Positions 33,431 through 41,284 of a DNA stretch of 64,000 bases are shown in pieces. Each line of letters starts with the position of its first letter. The first letter of the stretch is position 1. The position numbers were made by a program, and so were the translations under genes. Source of the stretch: Salsuginibacillus halophilus (GTDB lineage: Bacteria; Bacillota; Bacilli; Bacillales; Marinococcaceae); contig NZ_PYAV01000002.1 of the NCBI RefSeq assembly GCF_003014715.1, forward strand, positions 124,001 through 188,000, read 5' to 3'. The notes under the pieces were generated by a model. That model was not told where the DNA came from, did not search any database, and saw only the letters and a list, made by a program, of their open reading frames with translations.

Positions 33431-33466
33431 AAAAACACTCATTATGCAATGTAATGAGTGCTTTTT
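33431..33466 (+). terminator. Duplicated terminator hairpin, distal copy with T-run
   Basis: Same hairpin as at 33046-33080, followed by TTTTTC. It is probably the original terminator of the yjcH operon, now 400 bases from the last gene. Confidence 0.85.
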
Positions 33467-33480
33467 CATAAATTTTGAAA

Positions 33481-34392
33481 TTAACGTACACTTTGACTCT
33501 CTTGATGGTGTACTTTTAAAAAGTTATCTTCTATCATCCATTGCAGCTGTCCGTCGTCAACAAGGGCCTGCAAGTAGGCACCTGCGGCTGTGCGGTATAA
33601 TGACCAGCTTGGCATGTCATTCAGCTCGACTCCTTCTTTACAGCAAAAAGCTGCAGTCGCTTCTTCAAATGTCATTTTTTCATTTTTAGCTACAATTTCT
33701 TCAAGTTCCCCTAACAATCTTTTATGCCAGTCAATATTGTAACGTACCGTATCGTCAAATGAAGTCTCGTAACTCCCGTGGCCGGGTAGCGATCCTTTTA
33801 AGGTTGTTTTTAAAATTTTTCTAAGCGAGTGCAGACCCGCTTTAACATCCACCATAAATGGAATCTTATGTTTATTTAAATATTCCCGTCCAAAATAACT
33901 ATCCGCAGCATACAAATGACCATGCACTTCAATACCTACTTGCGCATGACTGTGACCGCCTAAAACGAGAACTTGTACATTGATCCCACCGATATCCATA
34001 CGACCTTCCCTGAGCTTACCATCTACACGAACAGGTTCAGCTTCCAAAAATTTTGTCCGCATAACCCGTGGCGGTTCCGTACCTTGAAACAAATAGACCG
34101 GCTCTAGTCTAGGATTTTGCATGACTGCACCTTCAAAAGGGGGAGCTAGCGTCATAATATTGTAATGAGTTTGCAGCCATGCTGCCCCGCCAAAATGGTC
34201 AGCATGAGCGTGTGTAACCAAAAGGTGGGTCAACGGCATCTCTTCTTTTTCAAGTATTGAAGCTACTTTTTTTGCCGTACCTGCATCAATACCTGCATCG
34301 ATAAGAATGCCCGTTTCCTCGTGATTGATATATCCGATGTTCACCGGAAGATCAAAGTAATAACACCCCTGGTTAAGTGGCTGTAATGTCAT
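33481..34392 (-). CDS. Metallo-beta-lactamase-fold hydrolase
   Basis: 303-aa MBL-fold protein with metal motif VTHAHADHFGGAAWL (HxHxDH, near 55-60), later His in GGHSHAQVGIEVHG and Asp in YAADSYFG, and a final His in LPGHGSYETSFDD. It is glyoxalase-II-like in overall order, with a C-terminal helical tail as in YflN-type proteins. The substrate is uncertain (thioester or lactone hydrolase). The ATG at 34392 has GGAGGAG ahead; the in-frame ATG at 34416 precedes that site. Single gene. Confidence 0.85.
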   Translation of the reverse strand: MTLQPLNQGCYYFDLPVNIGYINHEETGILIDAGIDAGTAKKVASILEKEEMPLTHLLVTHAHADHFGGAAWLQTHYNIMTLAPPFEGAVMQNPRLEPVYLFQGTEPPRVMRTKFLEAEPVRVDGKLREGRMDIGGINVQVLVLGGHSHAQVGIEVHGHLYAADSYFGREYLNKHKIPFMVDVKAGLHSLRKILKTTLKGSLPGHGSYETSFDDTVRYNIDWHKRLLGELEEIVAKNEKMTFEEATAAFCCKEGVELNDMPSWSLYRTAAGAYLQALVDDGQLQWMIEDNFLKVHHQESQSVR

Positions 34393-34489
34393 GCGTTCTC
34401 CTCCTTCACTGTACATATGATTCCTTTATCATACCACGCCCGTCCTTTTTCTAACAATTTTGATCTGCCTTTATGTAGATGTGAACTAC

Positions 34490-34545
34490 CCACCACTTAC
34501 CATCCTTACGAGTTGGTTGAAGTGGGGGCTTCTTGGGTTGTCGTC
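34490..34545 (-). mobile_element. Right-end hairpin of the decayed tnpB element
   Basis: Imperfect stem between CCCACCACTT (near 34489) and AAGTGGGGG (34520-34528), ending GTAGTTCAC on the minus strand, comparable to GTAGTTCAA at the intact element. Marks the 3' edge of the broken copy. Confidence 0.5.
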
Positions 34546-34608
34546 ACTTTTGGTAACTGACGAAATATACCAAGCTAACCCTCTTGTTCCAAGAGTTGAT
34601 ATTGATGA

Positions 34609-35220
34609 TTAGGTATTCGCTAATAAGCGAAAGCCTTCTTTTTTTATGTTGATTGCAGAGTTATGGTCTCTATCTCCAATATATCCACACGAACAAGTGT
34701 ATGTTCTAACACGCATTGGCATAGGTTTGGTAACCCCACAACTCGAACACGTCTTGGTAGAAGGAAACCACTTGTCAATTTTGATCAGCTGTTTGCCTTG
34801 TTCGTTTAGTTTATACTTCAAGAAAGAAACGAACATTCCCCAACCATTATCGAAAACACTTTTTCAAAATCTAAGCGCTTGCGACATTCCTTTCATATCC
34901 AAATCTTCAACGATAACCGCATCATAAGCAGCCACCAATTCTTTTGACTTGTAATGGAGAAAGTTCTTGCGTTGGTTGGCAACCTTCTCGTGGATTTTAG
35001 CAACCCGAATCCGTTGTTTGTTCCAATTTGAAGAACCTTTCTTCTTTCGGGAAAGTTTGCGTTGTTCCTGGGATAACTTATCAAGCATTTGACGATAGAA
35101 ACGAGGGTAATTGGCTTTCTCACCCTCGCTATCGACAAACAGCCCATCCATCGCAAAGTCTAATCCAACAACGTTTTCGATCTTTTTGCTTGCAATCTCT
35201 TTCTCGTACGCTGTCAGCAA
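34609..35220 (-). pseudogene. TnpB remnant: N-terminus missing and frameshifted
   Basis: Two adjoining minus-strand frames give one TnpB C-terminal half. 35220-34864 carries the RuvC Asp (VVGLDFAMDGLF), a KLSRKKKGS basic helix and the Glu (VIVEDLDMKGM). 34836-34609 carries the zinc ribbon (CSSCG...CSCGYIGDRDHNSAI) with the last Asp. The frame changes at about 34863. The first 170-odd residues of a normal TnpB are absent; similarity stops next to the terminator at 35224. It is a different subfamily from the copy at 11281. Non-functional as protein; its right end could still be transcribed. Confidence 0.88.
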
Positions 35221-35223
35221 TGA

Positions 35224-35253
35224 AAAAAACCGGGAAAATCCCCCCGGTTTTTA
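35224..35253 (-). terminator. Terminator of the 79-aa gene
   Basis: On the minus strand AACCGGG/CCCGGTT with loop GGGATTTT, followed by five further T. It begins immediately after the stop codon. Confidence 0.85.
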
Positions 35254-35254
35254 A

Positions 35255-35494
35255 CTATGCTTGAACATCAAAGCGGTGTCCTTTGTTTTCAATTTCGTTC
35301 TCTACTTCCCTGCGGCGAGAGAGCTCATCCTTGTGACGTTCATCTCGATGTGTATCTTTACCGTGATCAAGTATAAAATTGCTTAAACCCGGCTTTTCTG
35401 AGGCCGGAACCCTTTGAACCATGGGCGTTTCTTCCACCATGCGACGACTGTACTGCAAAGCTGTTTCATTGCCATGCATCGGAACATATCCCAT
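35255..35494 (-). CDS. Hydrophilic 79-aa protein, possibly spore-associated
   Basis: ATG at 35494 preceded by AAAGGAGGGG. The product is charged, without membrane helix or cysteine: QYSRRMVEETPMVQRV in the middle and an alternating acidic/basic C-terminal half (HRDERHKDELSRRREVENEIEN). It lies divergently next to a cotZ-type gene, which makes a sporulation role plausible but unproven. No family recognised. Confidence 0.6.
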   Translation of the reverse strand: MGYVPMHGNETALQYSRRMVEETPMVQRVPASEKPGLSNFILDHGKDTHRDERHKDELSRRREVENEIENKGHRFDVQA

Positions 35495-35591
35495 CGGGTT
35501 TCCCCTCCTTTAAAGAGTCATCCTCTTCACAAAACATATACCCGCTTATTCGTATTTTATGCATCAAATTAAGAATTGGGTTTGTGCATAT

Positions 35592-35621
35592 ACACAAAGG
35601 CCTGCGCTGCCTCATAGACTG
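35592..35621 (+). promoter_or_regulatory. Possible sigma-K-type promoter of the cotZ-like gene
   Basis: CATAGACTG (35613-35621) resembles the sigma-K -10 CATANNNTA (last base differs), with AC pairs at 35592-35595 at the expected -35 distance. B. subtilis cotY/cotZ use sigma-K. Confidence 0.4.
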
Positions 35622-35651
35622 TAACGAACCTAACATTAAGGAGTGATCAAC

Positions 35652-36116
35652 GTGAGTTGTGGACATCATAAGCACAGCCGCCAAGACTGTGTATGCGATG
35701 CTGTGCGAGCAATTAAAGAAGCTCAGGATGCTGTCGATCGAAAAGGAAACTGCACCAATAGCTGCTTTCAAAATTTATTGAAACCAAATGGACGTCAGCT
35801 TGACACCATTCCATTTATGCTGAAGGACAAAACAGGCAAACTATTTTGGGGTACAGGTGGGTTGTCTGTTCATGATCACGATGTTTTTCACACCGTATTT
35901 TTCCGGGTAGAGCATATTTATAAAGACGGGTGCTGTGCGACACTCTCTTTACTCCGTCCAGACAAAGATCTTTCATTTGATAAGTGCTGCGTTGATCCAC
36001 ATTCCCTAGACAGCGTGAAAAGTTTAAAACAAACCGGGGATTGTATTGAAGTTGACTTAAACTGCTTCTGTGCGATTCAGTGTCTGGACCCTCGCCTACT
36101 TGATGCAAACTGCTAA
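35652..36116 (+). CDS. cotZ: Spore coat/crust protein, CotZ/CotY family
   Basis: 154-aa Cys-rich protein (12 cysteines), as expected for cross-linked outer coat/crust proteins. N-terminal SCGHHKHSRQDCVCDAVRAIKEAQD and the blocks GNCTNSCFQNLL, DTIPFMLKDKTGKLFWGTGG, CCATLSLLRP and FCAIQCLDPRLL match CotY/CotZ. The start is GTG 35652, with AAGGAG 8 bases ahead. The stop overlaps the stop of the convergent cotO-like gene by two bases. CotY and CotZ cannot be separated with certainty. Confidence 0.92.
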   Translation: MSCGHHKHSRQDCVCDAVRAIKEAQDAVDRKGNCTNSCFQNLLKPNGRQLDTIPFMLKDKTGKLFWGTGGLSVHDHDVFHTVFFRVEHIYKDGCCATLSLLRPDKDLSFDKCCVDPHSLDSVKSLKQTGDCIEVDLNCFCAIQCLDPRLLDANC

Positions 36117-36589
36117 CCTAAACTCAAAATCGTAACACCTTCAACCTCTTGATAACGAAACCACCTCTCTTCTTTATGAGGGGTGGTTATCAACCAAAAA
36201 CCCAAGTCATTATAAGTTTTTAAATATCCTTCTAACACTTCACTCACCAAATCAATCTGGCATAGGGGTTCACCTAAATTTTTCATCCGGGAAATTGAAG
36301 CGATTTTCTCTATAACGGTTTGCTGCTCAAACGGCAGTCTCTCATCATTAGGCGCTGAATGCTTTAGCATATCAGCGTCTTCTCTTTTTGTATCATACGT
36401 TTTCTCTGATACGTCTGACCCCTCATTTGCTTCAGGTTGAGTGCCTGTTTTTTCAGTTGTTTCTTTTTTGGACAGAACGCTTTTATACACAAGACTCTGG
36501 GTCGTCCAAGTATCTCCTCCCCGGGGTGAAGGTTGATCAATATATAACAGCGGTGGACCTTGATGCACTTGTTGACGCTTCATAAACAT
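36113..36589 (-). CDS. cotO: CotO-like spore coat morphogenetic protein
   Basis: 158 aa. N-terminal basic segment leading to PLLYIDQPSP, then a low-complexity charged region (about 50-90), then a conserved C-terminal domain (IEKIASISRMKNLGEPLCQIDLV... LITTPHKEERWFRYQEVEGVTILSLG). This layout matches CotO (YjbX), which sits next to cotZ and fabI in B. subtilis as it does here. The ATG at 36589 has AAGGAGG 9 bases upstream; the longer frame to 36622 precedes that site. Orientation is convergent to cotZ. Confidence 0.8.
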   Translation of the reverse strand: MFMKRQQVHQGPPLLYIDQPSPRGGDTWTTQSLVYKSVLSKKETTEKTGTQPEANEGSDVSEKTYDTKREDADMLKHSAPNDERLPFEQQTVIEKIASISRMKNLGEPLCQIDLVSEVLEGYLKTYNDLGFWLITTPHKEERWFRYQEVEGVTILSLG

Positions 36590-36723
36590 AGACGCCGGCC
36601 TCCTTCGTAATTTGTTATACATCTATATGTTTTTTCTTAAGGTGTATGAAAACAAACCTATGCGTAATCTTTTGTATACATTCCCAACATACGTCATATC
36701 TATTTGAAAAAGGGGGAGGTAAC

Positions 36724-37137
36724 TTGCTGGCAGGGGGATTATTTATCATATTTCACCTCGCTTACGCTGCCTGGATGGACAAGCAGACATATGACAAAAC
36801 TGCCCATGAAAACTTTAAAGAGATGAATAAAATCATGGTTCCTGCTTCACTTTTACCGCTTGTAGCAGGTTTATGGCTCATCTATATGTTTCCTATGTAC
36901 TACGTGCATATTACATTAATAGCAGCTTTGTTTGGAACATTTGCAGGTGGCTGGTTTGGGCGAAAATTTGGGGCTGACGGAATGCTTTATGGATCGTGCT
37001 CTGGTTTTATGGCAGGCATTATGGCACCAATGATCGGAACGATGAGCAGCCATGATCCACTATTATTAGGGCTTGTTCAACTTCTGCACATTTGGGGAAC
37101 AGCCCTCACCGTTCTCCCAATAGATAAGAATCCGTAA
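36724..37137 (+). CDS. Four-helix membrane protein in the spore-coat cluster
   Basis: 137 aa if started at TTG 36724, just after GGGGGAGGT. Four membrane helices: GGLFIIFHLAYAAWM, MVPASLLPLVAGLWLIYMF, HITLIAALFGTFAGGWFG and LLLGLVQLLHIWGTALTVL, joined by Gly-rich FGADGMLYGSCSGFMAGIM. No catalytic motif. Its place between coat genes and YjcZ suggests a sporulation membrane protein. No family recognised with confidence. Confidence 0.6.
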   Translation: MLAGGLFIIFHLAYAAWMDKQTYDKTAHENFKEMNKIMVPASLLPLVAGLWLIYMFPMYYVHITLIAALFGTFAGGWFGRKFGADGMLYGSCSGFMAGIMAPMIGTMSSHDPLLLGLVQLLHIWGTALTVLPIDKNP

Positions 37138-37221
37138 AGTAGCGCTTTTTCTTTTTTTACAACGTGCATAAAAACTGGGTAATCGCTGTTTGCAAGCATC
37201 ATATGGTTGTCCAAATCACTT

Positions 37222-37258
37222 AAAAAAAGGCTGCGATGCAAAAACATCGCAGCCTTTT
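37222..37258 (-). terminator. Terminator of the YjcZ micro-gene (bidirectional)
   Basis: AAAGGCTGCGATG/CATCGCAGCCTTT stem with an A-rich loop; seven T on the minus-strand side. Confidence 0.9.
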
Positions 37259-37263
37259 GCTAC

Positions 37264-37350
37264 TTAATAAACGTAAGCTGAACCTACAATCACAAGTAAA
37301 ATGAACAGCACAACAATTAGCGTGAAGCCTCCGTAACCACCGTACGACAT
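37264..37350 (-). CDS. yjcZ: YjcZ-family sporulation micro-protein (28 aa)
   Basis: Too short for usual gene calling. ATG at 37350 preceded by GGAGGAAGATAGC. The translation is MSYGGYGGFTLIVVLFILLV followed by IVGSAYVY: the exact N-terminal SYGGYGGGF-type head and single hydrophobic helix of the YjcZ family found in spore formers. It has its own terminator immediately downstream. Role in B. subtilis unknown beyond sporulation-linked expression. Confidence 0.9.
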   Translation of the reverse strand: MSYGGYGGFTLIVVLFILLVIVGSAYVY

Positions 37351-37530
37351 GCTATCTTCCTCCCCGTCGCAAAGTTTGAGAATTTGATTCTCGCTATACG
37401 TTATGCGAGGGGCACTGACTTGTGCCGGCAAGTTTTACATTTAAGTAAATGCCTATTTTTTATGTCAAGCGTTGCCTTTCCGGGCGTTTTGCATATTGTA
37501 ACAAAAGCAACTGTTAAGGAGGTTTCTATC

Positions 37531-37884
37531 ATGTATGATCAAATGAACGGATCCGGAGATTACCGTCAACAGCCAGAAGTTATGATGATTCCACCATCGG
37601 TGATCGAACGTTATATCAATCAGTGGATCACCACTTATATCCCAGGTTTCGGAAGAGTCGTAGCCTATGTGCTTGACTTCAACCCACGCACTGGCATGGT
37701 ATCTTTACAAGTATACCCCCGCCGCGGACGTCAGGGGCAGTTTGTTCAAGTCCACTATAGCGATATGGTTGGAATCAGCCCTTACTTTGGTCCAGTTCCA
37801 CCACATCACGGCCATCACCACCATCACGGCCCTGGACACGGACCAGGCGGATTCTGGCCTTGGCTTTGGCAAAGTTTATTTTAA
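37531..37884 (+). CDS. His/Gly/Pro-rich tailed protein, probably spore-associated
   Basis: 117 aa from ATG 37531 (AAGGAGGT 8 bases ahead; the frame continues to 37384 without a ribosome site). A globular part (about 20-90: VIERYINQWITTYIPGFGRVVAYVLDF, SLQVYPRRGRQGQFVQVHYSDMVG, quoted in pieces) is followed by a tail of about 25 residues, mostly His, Gly and Pro (PPHHGHHHHHGPGHGPGG), and an aromatic end (FWPWLWQSLF). The tail would bind metals. No family recognised; the neighbourhood is spore-coat. Confidence 0.6.
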   Translation: MYDQMNGSGDYRQQPEVMMIPPSVIERYINQWITTYIPGFGRVVAYVLDFNPRTGMVSLQVYPRRGRQGQFVQVHYSDMVGISPYFGPVPPHHGHHHHHGPGHGPGGFWPWLWQSLF

Positions 37885-37895
37885 TTCCACATACG

Positions 37896-37932
37896 AAGAG
37901 CGCCTCTGACTCATACTCGGCGCTCTTTGTTT
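37896..37932 (+). terminator. Terminator between the His-rich gene and fabI
   Basis: AAGAGCGCC/GGCGCTCTT (9 bp) followed by TGTTTGATT; 12 bases after the stop codon. Confidence 0.7.
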
Positions 37933-37945
37933 GATTCCTCTATAT

Positions 37946-38728
37946 TTACATACCGATTTTGTTATAACCACCATCAACATGGATCAATTCACCTGTAATG
38001 CCACGAGCCATATCACTCATAAGAAACAGCGCAGTGTCACCTACTTCTTCTTTTGTAACAGTACGACGAAGAGGTGCACGTTCTTCCATTTCTTTTAATA
38101 CTTCGTTAAACCCACCGATTCCTTTCGCTGCAAGGGTGCGGATTGGCCCGGCAGAGATCGCATTCACCCGGATCTCCTCTTTGCCTAGATCGTTTGCTAA
38201 ATAACGGACACTTGCATCAAGTGACGCTTTAGCAACGCCCATCACATTATAATTTTGTACAATACGCTCGCCACCAAGATAAGTCATTGTTACAATTGAT
38301 CCGCCTTCACTCATTAATTCATGTGCCTGCACAGCTTTGGCTACACCTGTTAATGAATACGCACTGATATCATGAGCAAGATGAAAACCTTCGCGGGTCG
38401 TATTTAAGTAGTCACCATCAAGCTCCTCAGCTTTTGCAAACGCAATGCAGTGAGCTAAGCCATGGATCGTGCCTACCTCTTCTTTGATTTCACGAAAAGC
38501 ACGATCAATTTCATGATCGTCTGTAATATCGCAAGGAATGATGAGCGAATCACTGCGCTCAAGGCCTTCCGCAAGCTCGCGCACATTCTTCTCTAAACGC
38601 TCTCCGGCATATGTAAATACAAGCCGGGCACCAGCATTTGACAAACTTTGCGCAATGCCCCAAGCAATGCTGCGCCGGTTAGCTACACCCATAACAACAA
38701 ACGTTTTACCTTCAAGTGATAAATTCAT
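37946..38728 (-). CDS. fabI: Enoyl-[acyl-carrier-protein] reductase (NADH)
   Basis: 260-aa SDR enzyme that reduces trans-2-enoyl-ACP in each fatty-acid elongation cycle. FabI-specific features: N-terminal GVANRRSIAWGIAQSL cofactor site (not the usual TGxxxGxG), AHCIAFAK, and the catalytic Tyr-x6-Lys in QNYNVMGVAKASLDASVRYL, then NAISAGPIRTLAAKGI. The C-terminal GELIHVDGGYNKIGM is typical. Adjacent to the cotO/cotZ genes as in B. subtilis. Monocistronic. Confidence 0.95.
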   Translation of the reverse strand: MNLSLEGKTFVVMGVANRRSIAWGIAQSLSNAGARLVFTYAGERLEKNVRELAEGLERSDSLIIPCDITDDHEIDRAFREIKEEVGTIHGLAHCIAFAKAEELDGDYLNTTREGFHLAHDISAYSLTGVAKAVQAHELMSEGGSIVTMTYLGGERIVQNYNVMGVAKASLDASVRYLANDLGKEEIRVNAISAGPIRTLAAKGIGGFNEVLKEMEERAPLRRTVTKEEVGDTALFLMSDMARGITGELIHVDGGYNKIGM

Positions 38729-38899
38729 TCATTTCGCTCCTCTCATTTTCACATCATATTAAGACCTGGTGATAATTCACAGCTTTATTATATCATTCAG
38801 CATGCAGTTCTCCTACCCTTGTTCAACACTTGTCCTTTGTCTTCCTGCTTTGTTTTTGGTATTCTGTTGATTGCATAAGATGAAAGGAATGTTTGCTAC

Positions 38900-39646
38900 A
38901 TGTATGATTTTATCGGTGATGTTCACGGTTGCTATGATGAAATGCATGAGTTACTGCTTTTACTGGGTTATTCGCGCTCCAATGATGGTGTTTGGAGCCA
39001 GCGCGACCGCAAACCCGTATTTCTTGGTGACTTAACTGACCGGGGACCAGCTTCATTGCAAGCTGTTGAAGATGTTGCAGCTACCGTACTTTCTGGTAAC
39101 GGTAAATATGTGCCAGGCAACCACTGCGATAAGTTATACCGCTTTTTTCTAGGCCGTAACATTCAAATCAAACATGGTCTTGAAACAACAGTAGCTGAAT
39201 GGGAGCAGTTATCTTCTTCTCACCGCAGCGTAATTAAAGATCAATTTATGCAGTTATTTGAGCAGGCACCTTTGTACCATGCATTGGACGAAGGACGTGT
39301 TTATGCTGCCCACGCCGGCCTGCGTCGCATTGATCAAGGGCACGTATCAAAACAGATCCGAACTTTCGTGCTGTACGGAGACATTACCGAAAAAAAAGAT
39401 GAAACAGGGTTTCCGGTACGGCGTGATTGGGCGAAGGTTTATGACGGCAGTGCCTGGGTCATTTATGGGCACACACCGGTACGAACAACACGCATGCTAA
39501 ACCGTACAGCTAACATTGATACCGGCTGTGTGTTTGGTGGCGCGTTAACGGCACTTTCCTACCCTGAAATGACAACCACAGCTGTGCATTCAAGACAACC
39601 TTTTCAGCCAGAAAAGTTCCATACATTCAGCGAAGAATCAACTTAA
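38900..39646 (+). CDS. prpE: Bis(5'-nucleosyl)-tetraphosphatase / metallophosphatase PrpE
   Basis: 248-aa calcineurin-type phosphatase: metal motifs [19 protein letters not shown] and VPGNHC(D), with later His in YAAHAGLRR and IYGHTPV. B. subtilis PrpE hydrolyses Ap4A-type nucleotides and removes Tyr phosphate; it also affects spore germination. The ATG at 38900 follows AAAGGAATG. The gene occupies the same yjb neighbourhood as in B. subtilis. Followed by a lipoprotein gene 26 bases downstream on the same strand. Confidence 0.9.
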   Translation: MYDFIGDVHGCYDEMHELLLLLGYSRSNDGVWSQRDRKPVFLGDLTDRGPASLQAVEDVAATVLSGNGKYVPGNHCDKLYRFFLGRNIQIKHGLETTVAEWEQLSSSHRSVIKDQFMQLFEQAPLYHALDEGRVYAAHAGLRRIDQGHVSKQIRTFVLYGDITEKKDETGFPVRRDWAKVYDGSAWVIYGHTPVRTTRMLNRTANIDTGCVFGGALTALSYPEMTTTAVHSRQPFQPEKFHTFSEEST

Positions 39647-39672
39647 AGAAAAATTATGGAGGGAATTTACTC

Positions 39673-40128
39673 ATGAAAAGACCCAGTATCTGGGCCGGCT
39701 TAACAGTAACTGCAGCCCTTTTAAGCGCATGCGGCCCTGAAGCTGAAGTTGGCATTAAAGATGAAAATACTTATGCCATTTATGATGAAGACGCAGAGCT
39801 TCTCGGGTTGCATGCTGTGTTTGAAAATGCGGCAGAAATGCCTTCAGACCATGTGTACGCAGCTTATCGTATCAATGACTCCGAAATTGCAGAAGCAGCA
39901 AACAGCGATTATTTCCGCTTTAATTTAAACCCAGGACAAGAAGATGAAGAACGGATTATGTTAGATGGTCGAGAACAGTTTGCCGTCAGTGACGGCCTTG
40001 AGCTCAGTGATTATTTTCCTGAAAACAGTGAAGATATTGAAGGCGCATTTACTGTCCTCTTACTCAGTAAAGAAGGTGAAATTATTGACGAGCTGACAAT
40101 TGATCGGGTCAGTGAAATTGACAGTTGA
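39673..40128 (+). CDS. Small lipoprotein, unknown function
   Basis: 151 aa. Signal peptide ending LLSAC (lipid-anchored Cys at about 19), then a strongly acidic, Glu/Asp-rich domain with strand-like spacing (YAIYDEDAELLGLHAVFENA, VYAAYRINDSEIAEAAN, FTVLLLSKEGEIIDELTI). It could be an Ig-like surface protein. GGAGGG precedes the ATG. It probably shares a transcript with prpE. No family recognised. Confidence 0.7.
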   Translation: MKRPSIWAGLTVTAALLSACGPEAEVGIKDENTYAIYDEDAELLGLHAVFENAAEMPSDHVYAAYRINDSEIAEAANSDYFRFNLNPGQEDEERIMLDGREQFAVSDGLELSDYFPENSEDIEGAFTVLLLSKEGEIIDELTIDRVSEIDS

Positions 40129-40131
40129 CTT

Positions 40132-40161
40132 AATCCTAAAAAGTGAAGTCTATTTAGGATT
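40132..40161 (+). terminator. Weak hairpin after the lipoprotein gene
   Basis: Perfect 9-bp AT-rich stem AATCCTAAA/TTTAGGATT three bases after the stop; only a weak T-tract. Confidence 0.4.
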
Positions 40162-40367
40162 TACCTTAAAATGGAATTAAAGCGGAAAGTTATGAATGCG
40201 TTATCGAAAATGTCAAAGTCCCCTACCAGGGAACGGCGGACGTTATCTATTCCCTAAGAAGCCGTGACACGAACAGATATGGTGATTAGATTTTCACCGG
40301 TGTTGCTGTTTATGCTGAGTATTGTTTCGGTACCAGTCATTAAATCAGAAACTGATAAGGCCTCGTT

Positions 40368-41264
40368 TTATGTTGACCCGTGTTGTTGCTCTACCTTGTC
40401 CCATAAAGTTTCAAATCTAGCAGGAGCAGGACTTTCAAAATGAAAAGTATTTTTCGTCATTGGGTGCTTAAAAACAAGTTCAGCAGCGTGCAGTGCCGGG
40501 GTGTTGTCAGTAATCACCGGCCCGCCGTATAATGCATCATTAATCAGCGGATGATTAACGTGAGATAAATGAACACGAATTTGGTGTGTTCGACCTGTTG
40601 CAATAAGCGCTTCAATCCATGTTAGCTGCTTACCGCATTTCAGCGTACGGTATGAAGTGCGTGCATACTTTCCATCCGGCGCTGTCATTTGTTCAATTAA
40701 GCTGTTCGGATTTGGTTTTAAAGGTTGTTCTATCACATTCGCCTCTGGCGAAAGACAGCCTGTAACAAGCGCTTGGTACGTCCGCTGAAAACCATCTCTT
40801 TCTAAGCGCTGCTTGGCCAGGCGGTGCTTTGCAATCAATTGTAAACCGCTTGTGCCCCGATCCAACCGACCGGCTGCATGCACAGCACCGGGCCAACCTT
40901 GAGAAGCATAATGTTTTACGACACTATCATATAAAGCCGGTTGTTCTGGATCTCTACCAGGTAGTGTAAGTAAACCGGCCGGCTTTATCCAAACACTTAG
41001 ATGGTCATCTTCATAAACAGGCGTTAACGAAGGAATCGCCACATCACGCAGCACAGGCTGTTTTTCGTCTGGCAGCCTCACTGCCAGTTCATCCCCTGAC
41101 TGAAGTATCGTCCCCTGATTAGCCGATGCCCCGTTCACCCATATAAAGCCGCTTTGTTTCAAAGCAGCGAGCATTCGTGCTGATACACCTTCAAATTTTT
41201 TCAAATAAAACTTTACTGAAAGCTCTGCCTCCGTAGAGATCCTCCATTTGCATATGACCGGCAT
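40368..41264 (-). CDS. yjbO: RluA/RluD-family pseudouridine synthase (YjbO)
   Basis: 298-aa enzyme isomerising uridine in rRNA or tRNA. Catalytic Asp in AAGRLDRGTSGLQLIAK; other family blocks are GRTHQIRVHLSHVNHPLINDALYGG and WIKPAGLLTLPGRD. An N-terminal S4-like region is reduced (FEGVSARMLAALKQSGFIWVNG). ATG 41264 has AGGTG ahead; GTG 41273 lies in that site. It follows nadK by 20 bases, and with the two genes above forms the yjbL-yjbM-nadK-yjbO operon. The exact target uridine is unknown. Confidence 0.9.
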   Translation of the reverse strand: MPVICKWRISTEAELSVKFYLKKFEGVSARMLAALKQSGFIWVNGASANQGTILQSGDELAVRLPDEKQPVLRDVAIPSLTPVYEDDHLSVWIKPAGLLTLPGRDPEQPALYDSVVKHYASQGWPGAVHAAGRLDRGTSGLQLIAKHRLAKQRLERDGFQRTYQALVTGCLSPEANVIEQPLKPNPNSLIEQMTAPDGKYARTSYRTLKCGKQLTWIEALIATGRTHQIRVHLSHVNHPLINDALYGGPVITDNTPALHAAELVFKHPMTKNTFHFESPAPARFETLWDKVEQQHGST

Positions 41265-41284
41265 TTTGTTCACCTAATTTCGTA

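Noticed and set aside
40129-40367. Possible gene between the lipoprotein and the pseudouridine synthase
   Set aside because: No open frame with a ribosome site on either strand; only a weak hairpin at its start.
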